Shown: positions 43,876-52,726, counted from the first letter of the stretch. The stretch: 64,000 nucleotides of DNA from Acidobacteriota bacterium (GCA_029263395.1 JAJCXO010000136.1:1-64000); one strand, 5' to 3'. Numbers and translations are program-made. Notes: generated from the sequence alone by a model not told the origin.

Positions 43876-45171
43876 CTAGGTCCCAAACACACCATCAAAC
43901 TCGACGATGTAAATTGCCTCTTCGATCGAGTCGGTGCCCGGCACCCCACCTTTGACGACATGGACCAGAAGTTTGTCGCCGTCAGGGCTCCACGCCAGAT
44001 CGTCGATCAACGCTTCGCCAAGGTAATGGTCGGACTGAGGATCATTGAAGAAGGTCAGGCGTTCCTGGCGACGTTTGCTCGCCGACATGTACCAGACGTC
44101 GACTTGGCGCGGTAGCACCCGGTCGGACGGTCGGTCGATGTTGCGATTCGAGACCCAGACGACCCCATCCGCACGAGGCAACGCGAACACCAACTCATCC
44201 AGCTCGCGAGGCGAGGTTGTCAGGGGCTCCGTGCTCCCGGTCTCGAGGTCAAGCTCCAGGATGTCGCGGCTGCCGCTGTTCGCTGGGATACCCGAGATCA
44301 ACAGCCCACGGTCGTTGGGAGTAAACCCATGCGCCACCACGTAACCTTTTCTCAATCCCGGCTGATAGTTTTTCACCTTACTGATCCGCGGCACTCCGCG
44401 GCGAATCTTGAACTCGGCAACATGCGGCTCCCACTCACCCCATCGTCCCAAACTCACCACCCGCTGGGTCCACACCAACATCGAAGCCTCGTGGGAGAAG
44501 TGTGGGTCGAGCACCGCAGCGCCACGATCTCGGGTCTGAGTGAGCTTGAAGGGATTTTTGCCGTCCGCCGAAATGATCCAGATCTCGCTGTGCAGGCCAC
44601 GATGCGGCGTGGTCAGCCGTAACGTGTCGAGCTTCAACTTGTTGGCGTTGTCCTGGACCTGGAATACCAGGTGCTCACCCGAAGGGTGCCACGCTGGGCT
44701 CAGTGAATTGGTCTTGCGAAAGTCCCATTGATCGCAGGTGATGCAGGTTTCGCGAGTGCCGTCGGGACGCATCTTGTAGAGATGATAAAAGCCACTCGAG
44801 TCGACTCGGTCGAAGGCAATCCAGTCACCTTGCTGCGACCAATCCATCCGCCCACCACCGTCGACCAAGACGCGCACACTGCGCACGTTACGATGCCCGG
44901 GGAGCCCCGGTTGGGCCATCCGAGCGGTGGCTACCTCAGCTTCTTTGTACGGTTGTGCCGTATTTTTGTCTGCGTCTTCCGCTGGTGGATCGAGTTTGCC
45001 GTCGATCGGCTGGGTGTCCTGTGCCTGGACAGCCAGTCCAAGCGCAGTCAACACCCCCGCGATCACCAAACCTTGCAGCGTTGAAGTGATCGACTGGCGC
45101 CGAGCCAGTCCATTGGACGCTTCCGCCTTGCCTGCTTCCGCCTTGCCTAGAGTGTCGGTAAGAAACTTCAT
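43876..45171 (-). CDS. Secreted TolB-like beta-propeller protein
   Basis: I choose ATG 45171; ATG 45198 is also possible. The protein has 431 residues. A signal peptide-like stretch (LQGLVIAGVLTALGLAVQAQ) follows a short GKAEA repeat. Propeller blades of PD40/WD40-like type recur: GRMDWSQQGDWIAFDRVD, LSPAWHPSGEHLVFQ, SEIWIISADGKNPFKLTQT and DLAWSPDGDKLLVHVV. TCITCDQW holds a CxxC pair, which could form a disulfide or bind haem or metal only if a His followed, and none does. It is probably periplasmic. Tol-Pal genes are not adjacent, so it is not TolB itself. Confidence 0.75.
   Translation of the reverse strand: MKFLTDTLGKAEAGKAEASNGLARRQSITSTLQGLVIAGVLTALGLAVQAQDTQPIDGKLDPPAEDADKNTAQPYKEAEVATARMAQPGLPGHRNVRSVRVLVDGGGRMDWSQQGDWIAFDRVDSSGFYHLYKMRPDGTRETCITCDQWDFRKTNSLSPAWHPSGEHLVFQVQDNANKLKLDTLRLTTPHRGLHSEIWIISADGKNPFKLTQTRDRGAAVLDPHFSHEASMLVWTQRVVSLGRWGEWEPHVAEFKIRRGVPRISKVKNYQPGLRKGYVVAHGFTPNDRGLLISGIPANSGSRDILELDLETGSTEPLTTSPRELDELVFALPRADGVVWVSNRNIDRPSDRVLPRQVDVWYMSASKRRQERLTFFNDPQSDHYLGEALIDDLAWSPDGDKLLVHVVKGGVPGTDSIEEAIYIVEFDGVFGT
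45119..45148 (-). repeat. In-frame 15-nt tandem duplication
   Basis: Two perfect 15-nt copies, 45119-45133 and 45134-45148, encode GKAEA-GKAEA close to the start of the TolB-like protein. Confidence 0.9.
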
Positions 45172-45359
45172 GATCCTATTCCGTCGTGCAAAATCCATGC
45201 TGACCGCTGGCGACTATCTCCGGACACTTAACTCTCTGATATTCTGTGGCCTTCTTGTGATCCTTTTCTTGCTTCGAGCAACCTGGCGATGCGCTGCATC
45301 GTTCTCGGCCTTCTAGACGTAATCAGTATTGTACGCAAGCCGATCAGGAAGGGATGCAC

Positions 45360-45647
45360 ATGTTGGAAACACTAGAGATGATGCTGGCGGGTATAGCTAC
45401 CAGCCTACTGTTGATCTTGATTGTCTCATTTCGCTCGCGGGCACGGGTCTTTTGTCAATACCTACGCTATATGACCGGTCTTCAATTGACACCTGGCGAG
45501 GTGAAAAAAGTCTTTCACCTGCGCGGCAAAGCCGGAGTACGCGATCTTTTCCTCGAATTGTTGATCCGCGAAGACCTCGAAAGCGCACCACCGGTGACCC
45601 CAGAAACGCCGCCGATCAGGCTGGCAGCAGAGTTGATCAACAGGTAA
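45360..45647 (+). CDS. Small single-helix membrane protein
   Basis: I choose the second ATG (45360) because AGGAAGGG ends 6 nt before it, whereas the ATG at 45354 abuts the ribosome site. The protein has 95 residues. One hydrophobic helix (MLAGIATSLLLILIVSF) is followed by a basic stretch and a mostly helical cytoplasmic part (LTPGEVKKVFHLRGKAGVRDLF). I recognise no family. It starts divergently from the TolB-like gene and lies 52 nt before another small membrane protein. Confidence 0.6.
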   Translation: MLETLEMMLAGIATSLLLILIVSFRSRARVFCQYLRYMTGLQLTPGEVKKVFHLRGKAGVRDLFLELLIREDLESAPPVTPETPPIRLAAELINR

Positions 45648-45699
45648 CGAATCAACGTGGACCGTGGCACCCGCGAGGGGTGACGACGGCAAACGATCC

Positions 45700-46200
45700 A
45701 TGACCCACGACATCCAACCGGCTGATCCTCAGCTCAAGCGTCGCTTCCTGCTGGGGATGACTGGCCTGGCGATCCTGATTGCCCTCGGCATCCATGCACT
45801 CGATGCCTATCTGCTGGAACTCCACGTCCTGGCACAGGATGCGCAACCTACCGCCGCCGCCAAAGCGCAGGACCTGATCCGCATGGTGCTCGCGCTGCTG
45901 ATCGCCGGCACGGCTGCGCTCTGTCTTTACCTTGCCAGATCCTCATGGCAGACCTTGAAGAGTGAACGCTTCCCGCCACCGGGTACCCGGGTCCTCAGCG
46001 ATACACCGATTCGTCGCGGGGCGCAGGCTCGCCGCTACGGCCAAGCCGGCTTGTTGGTCGCCGTCCTGGTGATGCTAGTGACAGTTGTCGTCGCCACTCA
46101 AGCCAGCCGACTCCTGGGGAAATCTTTCGACACTCAGTTGAAGCCCACCCCGGTGTTTTTCGACGAAACACCGCCACCTTCGATACCCGGTAGCCAATGA
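45700..46200 (+). CDS. Two- to three-helix membrane protein of unknown function
   Basis: The frame opens at 45664, but ATG 45700 (MTHDIQPADP) is the likelier start. The protein has 166 residues. Hydrophobic helices are FLLGMTGLAILIALGI, LIRMVLALLIAGTAALCLYL and AGLLVAVLVMLVTVVVA. The C-terminus is short, polar and proline-rich (ETPPPSIPGSQ). No family is recognised. It shares orientation with the preceding small membrane protein and probably its transcript; it converges with the LOG-family gene 7 nt away. Confidence 0.6.
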   Translation: MTHDIQPADPQLKRRFLLGMTGLAILIALGIHALDAYLLELHVLAQDAQPTAAAKAQDLIRMVLALLIAGTAALCLYLARSSWQTLKSERFPPPGTRVLSDTPIRRGAQARRYGQAGLLVAVLVMLVTVVVATQASRLLGKSFDTQLKPTPVFFDETPPPSIPGSQ

Positions 46201-46207
46201 CCACAGG

Positions 46208-46831
46208 CTATTCGAAAGCATCCGTCGGGACGTCGGATCGTCGCGACCACAACGTCTCAGCTGGCGGCTGGTAACTCTCGAGGGACGCCAACAGCTCAGG
46301 CACGGTGGTTGCCACCCGTAGGAACTCACGATAGGAGCTGCCGACGAACCCCTGCTCGACGGCGCGCTCCAACATCGCCAGGAGGGGGTCGAAGTAACCC
46401 GCGACATTGAGCAGGCCAGCCGGCTTGGCATGGATATCGAGCTGATTCCAAGTCATCGACTCGAACAGCTCGTCCAAGGTACCGATGCCACCGGGTAAGG
46501 CCACAACAGCTTCCGCCTGGCCATACATCAGGCGCTTGCGCTCGTGCATTGAGTCGACCACCTGCAGGTCACTCACGCCGAGATGAGCAACCTCACGATC
46601 GCGTAACGACCGCGGGATGACGCCAATCACTTCCCCGTTCGCCGCCAACGCTGCATCGGCCATCGCTCCCATTAGTCCAACCTTACCGCCGCCATAAACC
46701 AAGCCCAGGCCACGCTTCGCCATTTGCGCACCGAGCTCAACCGCCGCCGCTCGGAAGGCGGGATCAACTCCTGAGTGGGAGCCACAAAAGACACAGATTC
46801 GCTCGAGTTTGAAGGGGCTGTCATCTGTCAT
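46208..46831 (-). CDS. LOG-family nucleotide phosphoribohydrolase
   Basis: The protein has 207 residues, the family's usual length. ICVFCGSHSG opens the Rossmann-like fold. GGGKVGLMGA (48-57), MHERK (95-99) and PGGIGTLDE (113-121) are the LOG/'lysine decarboxylase-like' signature. The Arg and Glu in the last two motifs bind and hydrolyse the nucleotide 5'-monophosphate. Characterised members cleave cytokinin riboside monophosphate or AMP to free base and ribose 5-phosphate. AGAGGA precedes the ATG by 5 nt. Its physiological substrate in bacteria without cytokinins is uncertain. Confidence 0.9.
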   Translation of the reverse strand: MTDDSPFKLERICVFCGSHSGVDPAFRAAAVELGAQMAKRGLGLVYGGGKVGLMGAMADAALAANGEVIGVIPRSLRDREVAHLGVSDLQVVDSMHERKRLMYGQAEAVVALPGGIGTLDELFESMTWNQLDIHAKPAGLLNVAGYFDPLLAMLERAVEQGFVGSSYREFLRVATTVPELLASLESYQPPAETLWSRRSDVPTDAFE

Positions 46832-46917
46832 GGCATTCCTCTCACGTCATCCCTATCGGTTGCGAGTTTGTGGGTTGATCCCAGGCCAAATCTCATCGGC
46901 TGAAGATCGGCGAATAT

Positions 46918-46939
46918 AGCACCAACACTTCTTGGTGCT
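46918..46939 (+). promoter_or_regulatory. Inverted repeat upstream of the ECF sigma gene
   Basis: AGCACCAA (46918-46925) and TTGGTGCT (46932-46939) form an 8-bp inverted repeat with a 6-nt centre, 24 nt before the ATG at 46964. It could be an operator or a leader hairpin. Confidence 0.4.
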
Positions 46940-46963
46940 GGCGCGTCTATCTCATCGAAGGCC

Positions 46964-47521
46964 ATGATCTCAACCACCGAAACTGCATTGCTGAGCCCAA
47001 CGTTGCCATCACCCGAAGCACGTCTCGCCGATTTGTTCGATGCCCATCACCAACGGCTCTACCGCTTAGCTCGTCGCATGTGTGGCCACGCCGAAGAAGC
47101 CCACGACCTGGTCCAGGAGTGCTTCCTTCGGGCCGCACGGCATGCCCGCAGGCTACCAACGTCCGCCCAAGGCGCCGAAGCCTGGTTGGTGCGCACCCTG
47201 GTCAATCTGTGTCGTGATGGCTACCGCCGCGCCGAGGTCAGGCAACGGGCAGAAGAGACCGTCTTGAGACCCGATCCTCGAACGACCGATGACCACACTG
47301 AAGAGCGTTTGGTTCACCGTCGGACGGTGCGCGACGCACTCGACTCGCTGGATCCCAAACGGCGCGCCATCATCGTGCTGCACGAGCTCGAAGATCAACC
47401 CATGCGGGAGGTCGCCCGGTTGCTCGGCATCACACCGGTCACCGCCCGCTGGCATCTAGCAAAAGCCCGACGTCAACTGGCCACCGTACTCCAAAGCCCG
47501 ACTTCGGAGATCGACTCATGA
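46964..47521 (+). CDS. ECF-type RNA polymerase sigma factor
   Basis: The protein has 185 residues. Region 2 runs from about residue 22 (FDAHHQRLYRLARRMCGHAEEAHDLVQECFL), the core-RNAP and -10 binding part. Region 4 (DSLDPKRRAIIVLHELEDQP through the helix-turn-helix ITPVTARWHLAKARRQL) reads the -35. The stop overlaps the start of the next gene (ATGA, 47518-47521), which encodes a single-helix membrane protein in the position of an anti-sigma factor. No consensus ECF promoter was identified, so its regulon is unknown. Confidence 0.85.
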   Translation: MISTTETALLSPTLPSPEARLADLFDAHHQRLYRLARRMCGHAEEAHDLVQECFLRAARHARRLPTSAQGAEAWLVRTLVNLCRDGYRRAEVRQRAEETVLRPDPRTTDDHTEERLVHRRTVRDALDSLDPKRRAIIVLHELEDQPMREVARLLGITPVTARWHLAKARRQLATVLQSPTSEIDS

Positions 47522-47952
47522 CCCAACGCGAGTCCAATCAAGATCCTAGCGCTGACCGCCCGGTCCCTCGCCACGAGCTCCTGCGCGACCAACTGCGAGC
47601 CGGTGATCCGTTAGCCCCTGGTGAAACCATGTCGAGTTTGCCGGCAACCCGAATGCGGAACGCCATGTTGGCTGAGGTCCGCCACACCACCCCTCAGCGA
47701 GGTTGGCGTCTAGCGGCTGTCGCTGCCGCCCTCAGTGTCGCCCTCGGCAGTGCCTACTTGCTGCGCCTCAGCTCAGATCATCCGATACCCGTCAACGACG
47801 GCGGCGTAGTGGCGGCCACCGGGCCTAGCGGTAGCCCGTCGTCCACCTCCGACAGGGCTGACGAACTCAACGACCGCCAGATCCAATTCATCACCCGTGG
47901 TGGCACCCGTGTCATCTGGCTGCTCAAACCCAAACTCGATCTCGAGCCCTAG
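47518..47952 (+). CDS. Single-helix membrane protein, putative anti-sigma partner
   Basis: The protein has 144 residues. Residues 1-60 are cytoplasmic and helical (PVPRHELLRDQLRAGDPLAP). A membrane helix follows (WRLAAVAAALSVALGSAYLL), then an extracytoplasmic tail containing TRGGTRVIWLLKPKLDLEP. No zinc-type HxxxCxxC motif is present, so it is not a ZAS anti-sigma factor, but its coupling to the ECF gene makes that role likely. The C-terminal 'GGTRVIWLLxP' segment is often seen in small proteins beside ECF sigma genes. Confidence 0.65.
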   Translation: MTQRESNQDPSADRPVPRHELLRDQLRAGDPLAPGETMSSLPATRMRNAMLAEVRHTTPQRGWRLAAVAAALSVALGSAYLLRLSSDHPIPVNDGGVVAATGPSGSPSSTSDRADELNDRQIQFITRGGTRVIWLLKPKLDLEP

Positions 47953-47986
47953 TCCTCGACCTCGAGCCTCAGCAAAGGAGTTCCCC

Positions 47987-48634
47987 GTGAAGGTTTTCAC
48001 GCCTATCCTCACCGGCCTGTTGTTTCTGATCTCAACCGACGTCATAGCGCAAGTGCCAGCCCCCGAGGCTTCGGCCGGCGAACGCGATCGAGCCTCCTCC
48101 AACCAACGTTGGTTGACTCGAGCACCGCAGGCCGAAGGCCTCTTCGATCGACCAACCTATTCTTTCCAAATCAGCCTCCTTCTCGCCGACACCCAAACCG
48201 AGGAAGGCTACGAGGGTCTGTCCAAGAACGCCCAGAAAGCGCTCGAAGATCTGCGCGACTTCTTACCCTTCAAGAGCTACCGCCTGCTCGATTTCGCTTG
48301 GCTGCGGACATCGCATCGCTCGTCAGCCCGCGTTCAGGGTCCCGACGATCGCGACTTCGAGCTCACCTTGTCGGTTGGCAAGGGCCCCACCGGAGACGGC
48401 TCCACCAAAGGCAGTGGCAAACTCTACATCTCCAACTTCGATCTACGCGACACCAGTACCCTCAACCTCGATGTTGATGCCGGCCCCCTGCGGCGCGCCC
48501 GATCGCTGATCTCCACCTCCTTCGGCATGGACGAAGGCGAAACCGTCGTCGTTGGCACCTCACGTCTGGAAGGTGATCAGCGGGCGCTGGTGGTTTTGCT
48601 AACGGCGGTACCAACCTCACTTTCAGGAAAGTGA
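47987..48634 (+). CDS. Secreted protein of unknown function in the ECF operon
   Basis: The GTG at 47987 has AAGGAG 6 nt upstream and yields a signal peptide (VFTPILTGLLFLISTDVIAQ). The protein has 215 residues. The mature part is mixed beta and alpha (YSFQISLLLADTQTEEGYEG, LPFKSYRLLDFAWLRTS, then LDVDAGPLRRARSLISTSF). Similar proteins of about 200 residues with the 'FKSYRLL' segment follow ECF/anti-sigma pairs in other bacteria, but I know no function. It lies 34 nt after the membrane partner, so the three genes likely form one operon. Confidence 0.65.
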   Translation: MKVFTPILTGLLFLISTDVIAQVPAPEASAGERDRASSNQRWLTRAPQAEGLFDRPTYSFQISLLLADTQTEEGYEGLSKNAQKALEDLRDFLPFKSYRLLDFAWLRTSHRSSARVQGPDDRDFELTLSVGKGPTGDGSTKGSGKLYISNFDLRDTSTLNLDVDAGPLRRARSLISTSFGMDEGETVVVGTSRLEGDQRALVVLLTAVPTSLSGK

Positions 48635-48703
48635 AACAGCTTCGGGCTCGAGGTTGCCAGGAGACGTGTTAGCCTAAAGGCTGAACGTCCCAACACCTTA
48701 GAT

Positions 48704-50827
48704 ATGAGTGAGCTCGCCCCCATTCCCTTTCCGGACCTCGTGCGCCGCATGCGCCACGAGGTGCAAAGCCACCAGGCGATTTTTGATCTGCCGGTGAAGA
48801 AGTGGTGGATCCCTGATCCCGCCATCGACCTCGGGGTCACCCACTTTGGACGACGCGCCGCCACCCCGGTAGGACCGGCGGCCGGCCCGCACACTCAACT
48901 GGCACAGAACATCGTCCTGTCGTGGCTCGCCGGCAGCCGGATCATCGAACTCAAAACGGTTCAGATCAACGATCAGCTAGAGCTACCGAGGCCCTGCATC
49001 CACGTACCTAACGTCGGCTACAACGTCGAATGGTCGCAGGAGCTGCGGGTGGATCAGTCGCTGATGGAATACGTCAAGGCGTGTTACCTGATCGAGATCC
49101 TAAAGTCGACCCGAGGTTTCGGCGTCTTCCTATCAGACACCGGGTTCGACGTCATCTACGACATCAGCGTCGGCTACGATCTCGAGGGCATCCGCTCGGA
49201 AAAAGTCACTGGCTTCATCCGGGCGTTGCAGCACCCTCAGCCTTATTTCGACCTGTTGCGCCGCGAGCTCGCCAACACCTCGGACCTCGCCGAATTCCGT
49301 GATCTCGAGCTGCCCGCGACAATCTCGGATTGCGTCACACTTTCGACCTTTCATGGCTGCCCAGCGGATCAGATCGAACGTATTGCCAAATACCTGATCG
49401 ACGAGCTCGAGCTGCACACCATCATCAAGCTCAATCCGACGCTGCTCGGCTTCGACACAGTGCGCGAGATCCTCCACCAGCGCCTCGGCTACCGTCACCA
49501 GGAACTGATGCGTGAAGCGTTCGAGATGGACCTGCAGTATGACGACGGACTCGAGATCCTGCGCCGTCTGAAGGGTCTAGCGGCGAGCCATGGCTCGATC
49601 ATCGGGGCCAAATTCACCAACACCCTGGTCGTCGCCAATCGCAAGGACCTCTTCCCCACTCAGACCGACCCTTATATGTATCTCTCGGGGCCACCGTTGC
49701 ACGTCATCGCGATGACGTTGATGCAGCGCTTCCGCGAGGACCTCGGGTTCGAGATGCCGGTGTCGTTCTCAGCCGGTATTGACGCTCGCAACGTTTCGGC
49801 GGCGGTAGCCTGCGGTATGGCCCCGGTCACCACCTGCACCGACCTCCTGCGCCAAGGCGGCTACGGACGATTGCCAGGCTACCTGAAGGCATTGACCAAG
49901 GCGATCGCCAAAGTTGGAGTCGATAGCCGCGAAGCCTACGTGCTGGCGGCACACGGCCACGCTGCCGAAGCGATCGAGCACGCGCTGACGTCTTGGACTC
50001 CTGAGGTCGGGGCAGAAAAGGCCTGGACTGAAAAAAGGTCTCATTTGAGCACTCTGGCAGCTGAAAGTCCCAACGCGCTGCCCTCCGCCCTACGTCAACT
50101 CGACCCACCAAACGGCGAAGATCTGCTGCTGCACACCATGAGGATCGCGGGTCGCCTGAACGGGCGCGCCATCGTGCCGCCGATCGTCGACGATCCCCGT
50201 TATCACACAGATCGCAACCAAAAGACGCCGCGCCGCATCGACAGCACCCTCGATCTTTACGACTGCGTCAATTGCGACCTGTGTATCTCTGCCTGCCCCA
50301 ACGACGCCATTTTCGCTTACGACGTCGAGCCGATCGTGGTCGCTACCGAGGTGTTGCGCGCGGCAAAAGACGGCGAGCTGACCCGCCAGCCAGGAGCCGG
50401 CTTCGCCATCGCCGAGCGCCATCAGCTAGCAGTGGTTGAAGGCGCCTGCAACGAGTGCTCGAACTGTGAAGTCTACTGCCCGGAGCAAGGCGCACCGTTT
50501 GTGGTCAAAGAACGGCTCTTCCACAGCCACGAAGCCTTCACCACCGAAGCTCAGCTCGACGGTTTCTGTCGCGAGGGTGACACGTTGCACGCACGGCTTG
50601 GAGGCGTCGAGATGCGATTCGAACCGGCGCCGGAGAAAAACCATGCAACGGTCACCGGCGAATCGTTCCACCTCGAGCTCGCCTGGGACCCCTTCGAGGT
50701 GCGACGAGGTCACCTGACGGGCCCCGAAACCGGCCTCGACACTGCCTTGCTGTGGCGAATGCGGACGGTGTGGGAGTCGATATTCAACGGCCCCACCCCG
50801 AGCATGGTCCACCCCGGCTCGACTTGA
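48704..50827 (+). CDS. YgfK-like iron-sulfur protein with dihydroorotate-dehydrogenase-type domain
   Basis: The protein has 707 residues. The first 430 residues resemble the N-terminal part of YgfK-type 'putative selenate reductase/glutamate synthase-like' proteins: THFGRRAATPVGPAAGPHTQLAQNI, GSRIIELKTVQ, then TLSTFHGCPADQIERI and a TIM-barrel end with GMAPVTTCTDLL. Two 4Fe-4S motifs follow: CVNCDLCISACPNDAI from Cys521 and CNECSNCEVYCPEQG from Cys582. The central GltD-like flavin/NAD(P)H domain of full-length YgfK (about 1030 residues) is absent, so electrons must come from elsewhere. The amidohydrolase at 51198 fits a purine or pyrimidine catabolic role, as in ygfK-hyuA-ssnA loci of enterobacteria. 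Confidence 0.75.
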   Translation: MSELAPIPFPDLVRRMRHEVQSHQAIFDLPVKKWWIPDPAIDLGVTHFGRRAATPVGPAAGPHTQLAQNIVLSWLAGSRIIELKTVQINDQLELPRPCIHVPNVGYNVEWSQELRVDQSLMEYVKACYLIEILKSTRGFGVFLSDTGFDVIYDISVGYDLEGIRSEKVTGFIRALQHPQPYFDLLRRELANTSDLAEFRDLELPATISDCVTLSTFHGCPADQIERIAKYLIDELELHTIIKLNPTLLGFDTVREILHQRLGYRHQELMREAFEMDLQYDDGLEILRRLKGLAASHGSIIGAKFTNTLVVANRKDLFPTQTDPYMYLSGPPLHVIAMTLMQRFREDLGFEMPVSFSAGIDARNVSAAVACGMAPVTTCTDLLRQGGYGRLPGYLKALTKAIAKVGVDSREAYVLAAHGHAAEAIEHALTSWTPEVGAEKAWTEKRSHLSTLAAESPNALPSALRQLDPPNGEDLLLHTMRIAGRLNGRAIVPPIVDDPRYHTDRNQKTPRRIDSTLDLYDCVNCDLCISACPNDAIFAYDVEPIVVATEVLRAAKDGELTRQPGAGFAIAERHQLAVVEGACNECSNCEVYCPEQGAPFVVKERLFHSHEAFTTEAQLDGFCREGDTLHARLGGVEMRFEPAPEKNHATVTGESFHLELAWDPFEVRRGHLTGPETGLDTALLWRMRTVWESIFNGPTPSMVHPGST

Positions 50828-50931
50828 GACTGAAAGTCGGTTCCCAGAGCGGGGAGCTGCTGTAGTCCACGAGCTCCCGGACTATCTCTTCCGACAAAAA
50901 GCGCAGCCCGCTCAGCGAGTGGCAAAAGCCG

Positions 50932-51059
50932 GTCGCCCCACAATAGCGTCGCCCCACAATGACGTCGCCCCACAATGACGTCGCCCCACAATGACGTCGC
51001 CCCACAATGACGTCGCCCCACAATGACGTCGCCCCACAATGACGTCGCCCCACAATGAC
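50932..51059. repeat. 16-nt tandem repeat, eight copies
   Basis: The unit GTCGCCCCACAATGAC repeats without spacers from 50932 to 51059; the first copy ends in AATAGC and the other seven are identical. Because 16 is not a multiple of three, it scrambles reading frames and is not coding. The rest of the gap between 50828 and 51197 shows no gene or terminator. Confidence 0.95.
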
Positions 51060-51197
51060 GTCGCGACGCAGAGCGTGGGTAAGCATCCGACCGGGATGGA
51101 CCGAGACGAACTCCCCTGACCTCGGCATCTTCCTCCGCTCCATGATGTCACTACGCTAGACTTATCGCAGGCTACCAAATCACCCGAGGAAACCACC

Positions 51198-52598
51198 ATG
51201 CGAAGCCGTTTTTACAACCTCAAGATCCCGACAACCGGAAACGAAACCCGCCGGGCCGAGATTGTGGTGGAAGAAGGACGAATCGTGACCGTCGATCAGC
51301 CCGGTACCGGCGACAGTCGACTGAACGACGACCTTGTCGATCTGAATCACGCGCTTGTCCTGCCCGGGGTCATCGATGGCCACGTGCATTTCGACGATCC
51401 GGGTTTCACTCACCGTGAGGACTTCGCCACCGGGACACGCGCCGCCGCGGCTGGCGGCGTATCCTGCGTCGTCGATATGCCGTGCACCTCGCTGCCGCCG
51501 GTCACCTCTGGAGCCAACTTGCATCACAAACTTGGCATCATCTCCCCCAAAGCCCACGTCGATTTCATGCTGTGGGGCGGCGCCAGCGCCAACCTGCTGG
51601 ATGAACCCGACTGGCGCGACAAGCTGGCCGAGCTTGCTCAGGAAGGGGTCGCCTCGATCAAGGTTTATATGTTGTCGGGTATGGACACTTTTCGCGATCT
51701 GGGGCGATCTCAGATCCGCCAAGTCCTACAAGAGACCGAACGCCTCGGCGTGCCGGTCGGTGTGCACGCCGAAGATCGCGACCTGGTCCACGAGCTCACC
51801 GACTGGTTGCAGAAAAACGGCTGCAATGGCCTCCTCGACTACGCCTCCTCACGTCCCGCCGAGGCCGAAATCAACGCCGTCAACACCATGCGCACCCTGT
51901 GCCGAGAGACCGGTGCGAGGGTCCACATCGTCCATGTCGGAGCGGGTCGGGCGTTGGACGTGATCGCCGAGGCCAAAAGCGATGGCTTGCCGATGTCTGG
52001 AGAAACTTGCCCTCACTTCCTGGAATTCACTGCCGAGGATCTCGTCAGTCTCGGCTCAATGGTCAAAACCGCACCGGTGTTGAAGAGCGCCGTCGACCGC
52101 GAGCGCTTATGGGAGGGTGTCGCTTCCGGTGAACTCGACTACGTCGCCACCGACCACGCAGCCGGCCAATGGCCGGAAGAGAAGAACACCGGCAACGCCT
52201 GGGCAGACTATGGCGGCATCCCAGGCGTCGAACTGATGCTGCCGTATCTCTATTCCGAAGGGGTCCGTCAGAAACGAATCACTCTCGAACGGCTAGTCGA
52301 AATCACATCCTCGGCGCCAGCGCGCTTCTTCGGTATCGACCAGCGCAAGGGGCGGATCGCTCCCGGCTTCGACGCAGACCTGGTGATCTTCGACAAAAAA
52401 GCCAAGTGGACGGTACGAGCCGAAGAGCTCCACAACATGAACCGCTACACCCCTCACGAAGGTCAAGAGTTCACCGGTAGAGTGCGCTCGCTCTACGTCC
52501 GTGGCGAGCGCGCGTTCCATCGCTCTCGCGATGGCCGCGAGAGCTTCTCCGCCGCCGGAACGGGACAATGGGTACGGCGACAGTCGAAGGTGGCGTGA
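51198..52598 (+). CDS. Cyclic-amide amidohydrolase (allantoinase/dihydroorotase type)
   Basis: The protein has 466 residues, a typical length. Metal ligands are seen in order: GVIDGHVHFDDPG (His62, His64), the carboxylated lysine in ASIKVYM (Lys155), GVHAED (His190), a further His in VHIVHV, and the catalytic Asp in YVATDHAA. FDDPGFTHREDFATGTRAAAAGG and ETCPHFL are closest to allantoinase and dihydroorotase subfamilies. It opens a cyclic amide ring. GAGGAA precedes the ATG. Next to a YgfK-like protein, an allantoin, hydantoin or dihydropyrimidine substrate is more likely than pyrimidine biosynthesis. A REP-like cluster begins at its stop codon. Confidence 0.85.
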   Translation: MRSRFYNLKIPTTGNETRRAEIVVEEGRIVTVDQPGTGDSRLNDDLVDLNHALVLPGVIDGHVHFDDPGFTHREDFATGTRAAAAGGVSCVVDMPCTSLPPVTSGANLHHKLGIISPKAHVDFMLWGGASANLLDEPDWRDKLAELAQEGVASIKVYMLSGMDTFRDLGRSQIRQVLQETERLGVPVGVHAEDRDLVHELTDWLQKNGCNGLLDYASSRPAEAEINAVNTMRTLCRETGARVHIVHVGAGRALDVIAEAKSDGLPMSGETCPHFLEFTAEDLVSLGSMVKTAPVLKSAVDRERLWEGVASGELDYVATDHAAGQWPEEKNTGNAWADYGGIPGVELMLPYLYSEGVRQKRITLERLVEITSSAPARFFGIDQRKGRIAPGFDADLVIFDKKAKWTVRAEELHNMNRYTPHEGQEFTGRVRSLYVRGERAFHRSRDGRESFSAAGTGQWVRRQSKVA

Positions 52599-52726
52599 AG
52601 ATCCTGGGCCGCCACAAGGGCGGCCCCTACGGCCACGATCATCCTGTAGGGGCGGGCCTTGTGTCCGCCCAGCTGCCGAACAACAAAGTGAAGATTCTGG
52701 GCCGCCACAAGGGCGGCCCCTACGGC
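52595..52726. repeat. REP/BIME-like cluster of three palindromic units
   Basis: Two direct copies (52595-52632 and 52688-52725) share GGGCCGCC-ACAAG-GGCGGCCC, a perfect 8-bp hairpin (stems 52606-52626 and 52699-52719). Between them lies an inverted, diverged copy (about 52644-52671; TAGGGGCGGGCCTTGTG). Alternating orientation is typical of BIME arrays. The first copy starts at the amidohydrolase stop and may end or stabilise that mRNA. Confidence 0.85.

Noticed and set aside
43876-45171. Calling the propeller TolB
   Set aside because: PD40-like blades are present, but no tolQ, tolR, tolA or pal gene is nearby, and such propellers are common in unrelated secreted proteins.
50932-51059. Possible CRISPR or coding repeat
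   Set aside because: The 16-nt units are contiguous with no spacers, and a 16-nt period shifts the reading frame with each copy.
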